DNA from: Bacteroidales bacterium
Lineage (GTDB): Bacteria > Bacteroidota > Bacteroidia > Bacteroidales > UBA932
Assembly (NCBI GenBank): GCA_015060255.1
Contig: SUYV01000005.1
Coordinates: forward strand, 1-58,266
Direction: 5' to 3'
Length of the DNA stretch: 58,266 nucleotides
Part shown: piece after piece, positions 54,784 through 58,266 of the stretch
Layout: the number at the start of each line of letters is the position of its first letter
How positions within the stretch are numbered: the first letter of the stretch is position 1
Made by a program: the position numbers and the translations under genes
The notes under the pieces: generated by a model
What the model saw: only the letters and a program-made list of their open reading frames with translations
Told to the model about the DNA's origin: nothing
Databases searched by the model: none

Positions 54784-55287
54784 ATGAAACATTGCAAAAA
54801 TGGCAGGATTATCCCATTCCTGGAAGCCAAGATGGGATTTGATTCCGGACCGGGAATCATGTATAGAGGTCAGGCGCTCCTTCTTTGCCAGATAATAGGC
54901 AAGCTCCCGTTGACGGATGCCGAGCTGGTCATCAAACATGCATCATCAAGGAGTTACGCACTGTTTGACTACTTCAAGCCGGAGTTCATCAAGTCGGCTC
55001 AAGAGCAGGGCTATAGTTTCCTTCATGCCACCAATGAGTGGTACAGGATTGCCTTTCAGGCTGGGTACATTGGATTTGCACCATGTAATCAATACATCCA
55101 GGAGAAATATGCTCTCATGAGCAAGATATATGAGACTCTACGCGTCAATCAGGACATGAGTGATGATCAACTGAAGAACTCGCTCGAGCCAGAAGAACGC
55201 AAGAGACTCAAGACCTGGGATGATATGATCCACACAGTGAAGATGATAGCGCGAAATCAGATAAGCGATGAAGATACGAATCCATAG
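54784..55287 (+). CDS. 167-residue cytosolic protein, unknown family
   Basis: The protein has no signal peptide or membrane span. It is mixed alpha/beta at the N-terminus (IIPFLEAKMGFDSGPGIMYR) and helical afterwards (EWYRIAFQAGYIGFAP, KRLKTWDDMIHTVKMIA). I do not recognise a family. It overlaps the beta-CASP gene by 20 bases, so the two are translationally linked. In the cassette it may be a partner or specificity subunit of one of the nucleases; that is inference. Confidence 0.6.
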   Translation: MKHCKNGRIIPFLEAKMGFDSGPGIMYRGQALLLCQIIGKLPLTDAELVIKHASSRSYALFDYFKPEFIKSAQEQGYSFLHATNEWYRIAFQAGYIGFAPCNQYIQEKYALMSKIYETLRVNQDMSDDQLKNSLEPEERKRLKTWDDMIHTVKMIARNQISDEDTNP

Positions 55288-56542
55288 AGGTGCCAATCAG
55301 ATCGGCGGATGCATAACGGAGATACGGTCAGACAACGGTACTCGTGTCCTCATTGACCTTGGGCATAACCTTCCTGGGGAAGCAACAGCAGATATGTTTG
55401 ATGAAGCCTCTAATCTGTCTGCTCTCCTTGATGGGATTTCCGGTATTATATATACTCACAATCACGGGGATCATCTTGGATTCTTTGACCAGGTACCCAG
55501 GGAAATTCCTCAATATATCGGAGAGATGTCCCGTGAGGTTATCGTCAATGTCCTCGATGAAAGTCTTAATAAGGCGATACGTGCAGAGCATAAATGTCTT
55601 ATTGAGGAAATCGAGCGTAAAATCATAAGCCTGACGCTTTTCCGAACTTATGCTCCGAAAAAGTCATTCTGTGTAGGTGATATTAAGGTGACTCCGTATT
55701 TCGTGAGTCACTCTGCAGCGGATTCGTATATGCTCTTGATAGAGTGTGATGGAAAGCGCGTTCTGCATACTGGAGATCTGAGGGAGCATGGATTCCTTGG
55801 CAAAGGTCTGGAGAAGACTATTATGTCGTATGTTTCATCAGTAGATGTTCTGATTACTGAGGGCACTATGCTTTCGAGAGACGATGAGCATACTATGACA
55901 GAAAGCGAGATACAAAGTCAGATGGCTGAAATCATGGCCCGATACAAGAATGTATTCGTGTTGTGCTCATCAACGAATTTTGACAGGCTTGCCGGACTGC
56001 ATAAGGCAAATGCTGGATTCAGAGGCAGGCCGTTTGTCTGTGATGTGTATCAGAATGCTCAGTTCAAGACCTTGACGCAATATAGCGGAAAGTATTCGGA
56101 CTTGTACGTGATCGATAACGCTGCAGAGATGTCCCTAAAAAAGGTGAACCTGCACAAGAAGATGATTGAAAGGGGATTCACAATGATTGTAAGGGATAAC
56201 CCTACGTTCCGTAAATGGGTCAGTTACCTTATGCCTCATCTGGACCCTGACCAGACGGTGCTGGTTTATTCTCAGTATAAGGGATACCTTAAAGAACAGC
56301 CCAAGCTTCGTGATTTCGTAAGGATGTTCGGCAAGAACTGTGTCTATATTCATACTACAGGACATGCTACAAGGCAAACTCTGGCAAGAGTCTGCAAAAT
56401 GACCAATCCTAAGTCAGCAATAATCCCTATTCACAAGGAGGCAGACAGTGATTTCTGCACCTTGGACATATCTGAAGAACTAAGAGCTAAGGTGATATCT
56501 TCCACTAGATATGTGGATGATATGGAAATTATAATAGACTGA
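55268..56542 (+). CDS. RNase J-like MBL/beta-CASP metallo-hydrolase
   Basis: A 424-residue MBL-fold protein. Metal ligands are visible: THNHGDH (His64, His66, Asp68, His69), SHSAADS (His148) and HTGDLREHG (Asp170). After a beta-CASP-like insert come HTTGHATRQ and IPIHKE, the motif B and motif C equivalents of RNase J (SGHA, PxHGE). This is the nucleic-acid-processing branch of the MBL fold; the likely substrate is RNA. It overlaps the preceding gene. It lacks the long C-terminal domain of housekeeping RNase J and is shorter than usual (about 550), as expected for an accessory enzyme. Confidence 0.85.
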   Translation: MKIRIHRGANQIGGCITEIRSDNGTRVLIDLGHNLPGEATADMFDEASNLSALLDGISGIIYTHNHGDHLGFFDQVPREIPQYIGEMSREVIVNVLDESLNKAIRAEHKCLIEEIERKIISLTLFRTYAPKKSFCVGDIKVTPYFVSHSAADSYMLLIECDGKRVLHTGDLREHGFLGKGLEKTIMSYVSSVDVLITEGTMLSRDDEHTMTESEIQSQMAEIMARYKNVFVLCSSTNFDRLAGLHKANAGFRGRPFVCDVYQNAQFKTLTQYSGKYSDLYVIDNAAEMSLKKVNLHKKMIERGFTMIVRDNPTFRKWVSYLMPHLDPDQTVLVYSQYKGYLKEQPKLRDFVRMFGKNCVYIHTTGHATRQTLARVCKMTNPKSAIIPIHKEADSDFCTLDISEELRAKVISSTRYVDDMEIIID

Positions 56543-56609
56543 TACCTTCTGCCGAAGAAATGCTGAAGTGCCAGATAACTTTGCTGCATTAATCGTAAAG
56601 AAATTCTAT

Positions 56610-57116
56610 ATGAAAAAGTATTTGGCACTCTTTTGTTCTTTTGCCTGCATCTTGACAGCTGCAGCACAGAATCCTAAGTTGAACCCGCTTAACTATAGCG
56701 GGAAAATGTATGTCTCAGCCGCGGAAGTCCTAACGACTCCACGATATGTTTCCTATGAGGATCATGCCATTCTCAGCTCGGAGATGACAGTGCCTGTAAT
56801 TGAGGTTACAATAGCACAGTTTGATTTCGAAAAGAAGGTGGCTTCTATTGATGGTAAAGAAGTGCATTTTTCCAGAGCATATGTAAAGGAGTATCCTTCA
56901 GAACACTTCAGTACCTTTGTCATATATATGGAGCCTGTAGAAGACGGCGATAAGATGGAACTGGTATGGCCTGAAATCGGAGATCCGTATCTCCTTCAGA
57001 TAACTCCAGTCGATGGTAAGGTTGACATCTGCAAGATGAAGCTATCTCGTAAACCTGTTGCAATCACTGGTGAGGAAGCCCTTATGCAGCTGCTGAATAG
57101 CCTGGGAGGATATTAA
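56610..57116 (+). CDS. Secreted protein, unknown function
   Basis: The ATG at 56610 (MKKYLALFCSFACILTAAA-Q) gives a 168-residue product with a cleavable signal peptide; the in-frame ATG at 56568 is less likely, as it lies ahead of the -7 element. After cleavage it is a beta-rich domain with acidic patches (VIEVTIAQFDFEKKVASIDG, YMEPVEDGDKMELVW). No family recognised. It is preceded by a TAACTTTG element (56576-56583) and so may be transcribed separately from the nuclease genes. Confidence 0.6.
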   Translation: MKKYLALFCSFACILTAAAQNPKLNPLNYSGKMYVSAAEVLTTPRYVSYEDHAILSSEMTVPVIEVTIAQFDFEKKVASIDGKEVHFSRAYVKEYPSEHFSTFVIYMEPVEDGDKMELVWPEIGDPYLLQITPVDGKVDICKMKLSRKPVAITGEEALMQLLNSLGGY

Positions 57117-57128
57117 TTAAGTATTATA

Positions 57129-57722
57129 TTAAAAAATTAGTCGATTTCCGTATTTGCAAACCTTGTAGTACTCATTGACAACGGAACCGTTTGAAAACGC
57201 CGTGTACTTTCCTGCACGGATTCCGGTAGCGTTGTGAATGTGCCCGAAAAGGTGGACTCTAGGACAAACATCGAGGACCCTGGCAAGAAGCTTTGCACTG
57301 CCATATCCGTATGTACCATCGCCATCCATGATTCCAAGTGGCGGCTGATGTGTGATCAATACATCTATCTCGGAAGGGATCTCCTCATACTTACTCTCCA
57401 GACTTCCGTCCATGACATCTTCCATGAATAGAGGGATTCCGTAGAATCTGACTCCATGGATGGTGACTCCGGAGCAGTCGAGATAATGGCAGTTGTCTGG
57501 GAGACCCTCTATCGTTTCACCTTTCAGGCAATCGTCATGATTTCCTGCAACTAGGATCTTGTAAGGGTGGGGCAGATCTAGGAACCACTCCAGAAATCCA
57601 ATGGCTTCCTCCTCAGTGCCTGCCATAGTGAAATCGCCAGAGTGTACAATGACATCAGCTTGGGGTAATTCCCCAAGCATGGCATGTCTTCCATGAGTAT
57701 CCGATATGTGAAGGATTACCAT
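57129..57722 (-). CDS. Calcineurin-like metallophosphoesterase
   Basis: The 197-residue protein has all five metallophosphoesterase motifs: ISDTHGR, VHSGDF, AGNHDD, THQPP and FGHIHN. It is a small, single-domain member of the family that hydrolyses phosphodiesters such as cyclic nucleotides or RNA ends; the substrate is unknown. Its start directly follows the stop of the DUF4177 gene. Convergent with the secreted protein gene. Confidence 0.9.
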   Translation of the reverse strand: MVILHISDTHGRHAMLGELPQADVIVHSGDFTMAGTEEEAIGFLEWFLDLPHPYKILVAGNHDDCLKGETIEGLPDNCHYLDCSGVTIHGVRFYGIPLFMEDVMDGSLESKYEEIPSEIDVLITHQPPLGIMDGDGTYGYGSAKLLARVLDVCPRVHLFGHIHNATGIRAGKYTAFSNGSVVNEYYKVCKYGNRLIF

Positions 57723-57950
57723 CTATTCCTTTGATCTCTTGAACACAGCGGTGAGGCAGGTAAACTGTCCCTTGGTATCGCCGTATGTATAGCCTGACAT
57801 GGAGTCTTCTACGGAGCCTGTAACATCAAGAGCGGTCGGACCGAAAGAAACGAGGTCCCATCCGTCCTTGCCTAATTGGTTCCATTCTTTTTCTGTCTTC
57901 TGAGTGATTCCTTCAGGATACTGGAGAACCTTGTATTCTATCTGTGCCAT
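57723..57950 (-). CDS. DUF4177 domain protein
   Basis: A 75-residue protein with the DUF4177 pattern (EYKVLQYPE, LGKDGWDLVSFGP, AVFKRS). These small beta-rich proteins have no defined function. It is the first gene of a leftward pair with the metallophosphoesterase. A consensus promoter lies at 58024-58053. Confidence 0.8.
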   Translation of the reverse strand: MAQIEYKVLQYPEGITQKTEKEWNQLGKDGWDLVSFGPTALDVTGSVEDSMSGYTYGDTKGQFTCLTAVFKRSKE

Positions 57951-58023
57951 ATCATGCCAGTATTTTTATGATTGCCTTTTCAATTCTCTCTATCAGTGGT
58001 CCGAAATGATAGCCATCGTTATG

Positions 58024-58053
58024 CAAAGATATAGTTTTCCCCTTGTTTTTCAA
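58024..58053 (-). promoter_or_regulatory. Bacteroidetes -33/-7 promoter for the DUF4177-phosphoesterase operon
   Basis: On the minus strand, TTG at 58053-58051 is followed by exactly 19 bases and TATCTTTG (58031-58024). The DUF4177 ATG lies about 74 bases downstream. Confidence 0.7.
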
Positions 58054-58083
58054 TGACCTGATTATCCTCCCAGGGTAACCATA

Positions 58084-58112
58084 TATAAAGAAAAGAGACT
58101 GACCATTCAGTC
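58084..58112 (-). terminator. Terminator after tRNA-Thr
   Basis: GACTGA-ATGG-TCAGTC on the minus strand forms a six-base-pair hairpin followed by TCTTTTCTTT. It ends the tRNA transcript. Confidence 0.7.
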
Positions 58113-58142
58113 ATATTGACTTTGGGCCAACCTCTTGTGTGA

Positions 58143-58214
58143 GCCAGCTATGGGATTCGAACCCACGACCTTCGCGTTACGAATGCGATGCTCTACCGAC
58201 TAAGCTAAACTGGC
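58143..58214 (-). tRNA. tRNA-Thr(CGU)
   Basis: The 72-base cloverleaf on the minus strand has a GCCAGTT/AGCTGGC acceptor stem, a D arm with GGTAGAGC, anticodon loop TTCGTAA (anticodon CGU, codon ACG) and T arm GTGGG-TTCGAAT-CCCAT. Position 31-39 is an A-C mismatch. CCA is not encoded. A perfect -7 element TATATTTG (58241-58248) lies about 30 bases upstream; its -33 box falls at or beyond the window edge. Confidence 0.93.
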
Positions 58215-58240
58215 AACGTATCTCCTTTTTCAAGGGACTG

Positions 58241-58248
58241 CAAATATA
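58241..58248 (-). promoter_or_regulatory. -7 promoter element of tRNA-Thr
   Basis: TATATTTG on the minus strand, about 27 bases before the mature tRNA end. Confidence 0.6.
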
Positions 58249-58266
58249 GAGATTTTTTAGATATAT

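Noticed and set aside
57952..58113. Minus-strand open frame of about 50 codons ending just before the DUF4177 start
   Set aside because: It has no ATG, GTG or credible TTG start, it contains the consensus promoter at 58024-58053 and it runs into the tRNA terminator.
58143..58214. tRNA-Thr as an attachment site
   Set aside because: I found no second copy of the tRNA 3' end (minus-strand CCCATAGCTGGC) in the island and no integrase gene.
1..58266. CRISPR array, transposase or rRNA
   Set aside because: No regularly spaced repeats, transposase motifs or rRNA sequence were seen; the only direct repeats found by eye are the pair at 44341.

Overview
The window looks like a chromosomal segment of a Bacteroidales (Bacteroidota) bacterium. 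The evidence is SusC/SusD-type outer-membrane proteins, many lipoproteins with acidic residues after the lipid cysteine, recurrent Bacteroidetes -7 promoter elements (TAnnTTTG, some with a -33 TTG 19 bases upstream), ATP-type PEP carboxykinase, and a Bacteroidetes-type small SRP RNA. An uncultured gut lineage is likely, but genus cannot be read from this sequence alone.

Region 1 (1-26572) is one large polysaccharide utilisation locus (PUL). Its core is SusC-SusD plus two accessory surface lipoproteins (10122-16812). A second block (16894-23010) carries three tandem GHL10-type glycosidase-like lipoproteins and a retaining-type GH97. Around the core lie a CE2-like esterase (cut by the window edge), a six-hairpin glycosidase, a LamG-GDPD phosphodiesterase, an inverting-type GH97, a GH89 alpha-N-acetylglucosaminidase, a NAGPA-type phosphodiester glycosidase, two small membrane proteins, an SGNH esterase and an FAD oxidoreductase. 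GDPD, NAGPA and GH89 together suggest a phosphodiester-linked glycan carrying alpha-GlcNAc and other alpha-hexoses, for example teichoic-acid-like or GPI-like material. This is inference.

Region 2 (26578-33500) mixes a GH3 glucosidase and a mannose-1-phosphate guanylyltransferase with a PqqD-like protein, an S26-like peptidase and an HprK-like kinase. Those three resemble RiPP maturation parts, but no cyclase, radical-SAM enzyme or precursor is visible. PEP carboxykinase follows. Region 3 (33658-47273) is housekeeping: RecQ, then a leftward operon TamB-like > RsmI-like > FolB > MtaB > MBL hydrolase, diverging from TsaD, an FAD protein and an M64 peptidase. TsaD and MtaB act in succession on tRNA A37. 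Region 4 (47277-52174) holds a CotH-type lipoprotein, a small lipoprotein and a TonB-dependent beta-barrel receptor.

Region 5 (52360-58214) is a small accessory island between the SRP RNA gene and tRNA-Thr(CGU). It contains a broken winged-helix gene, then a WYL-domain regulator, a putative PD-(D/E)XK nuclease, an unknown 167-residue protein and an RNase J-like beta-CASP metallo-hydrolase, followed by a secreted protein of unknown function and a metallophosphoesterase/DUF4177 pair. The regulator-nuclease-unknown-nuclease cassette is the best candidate for an undescribed, possibly defence-related system. Related TGCC(G/A)A motifs occur upstream of three transcription starts in it.

No CRISPR array, insertion sequence, rRNA or complete prophage was seen. 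The only gap of more than about 300 bases without a protein gene (52175-52576) holds the SRP RNA gene.
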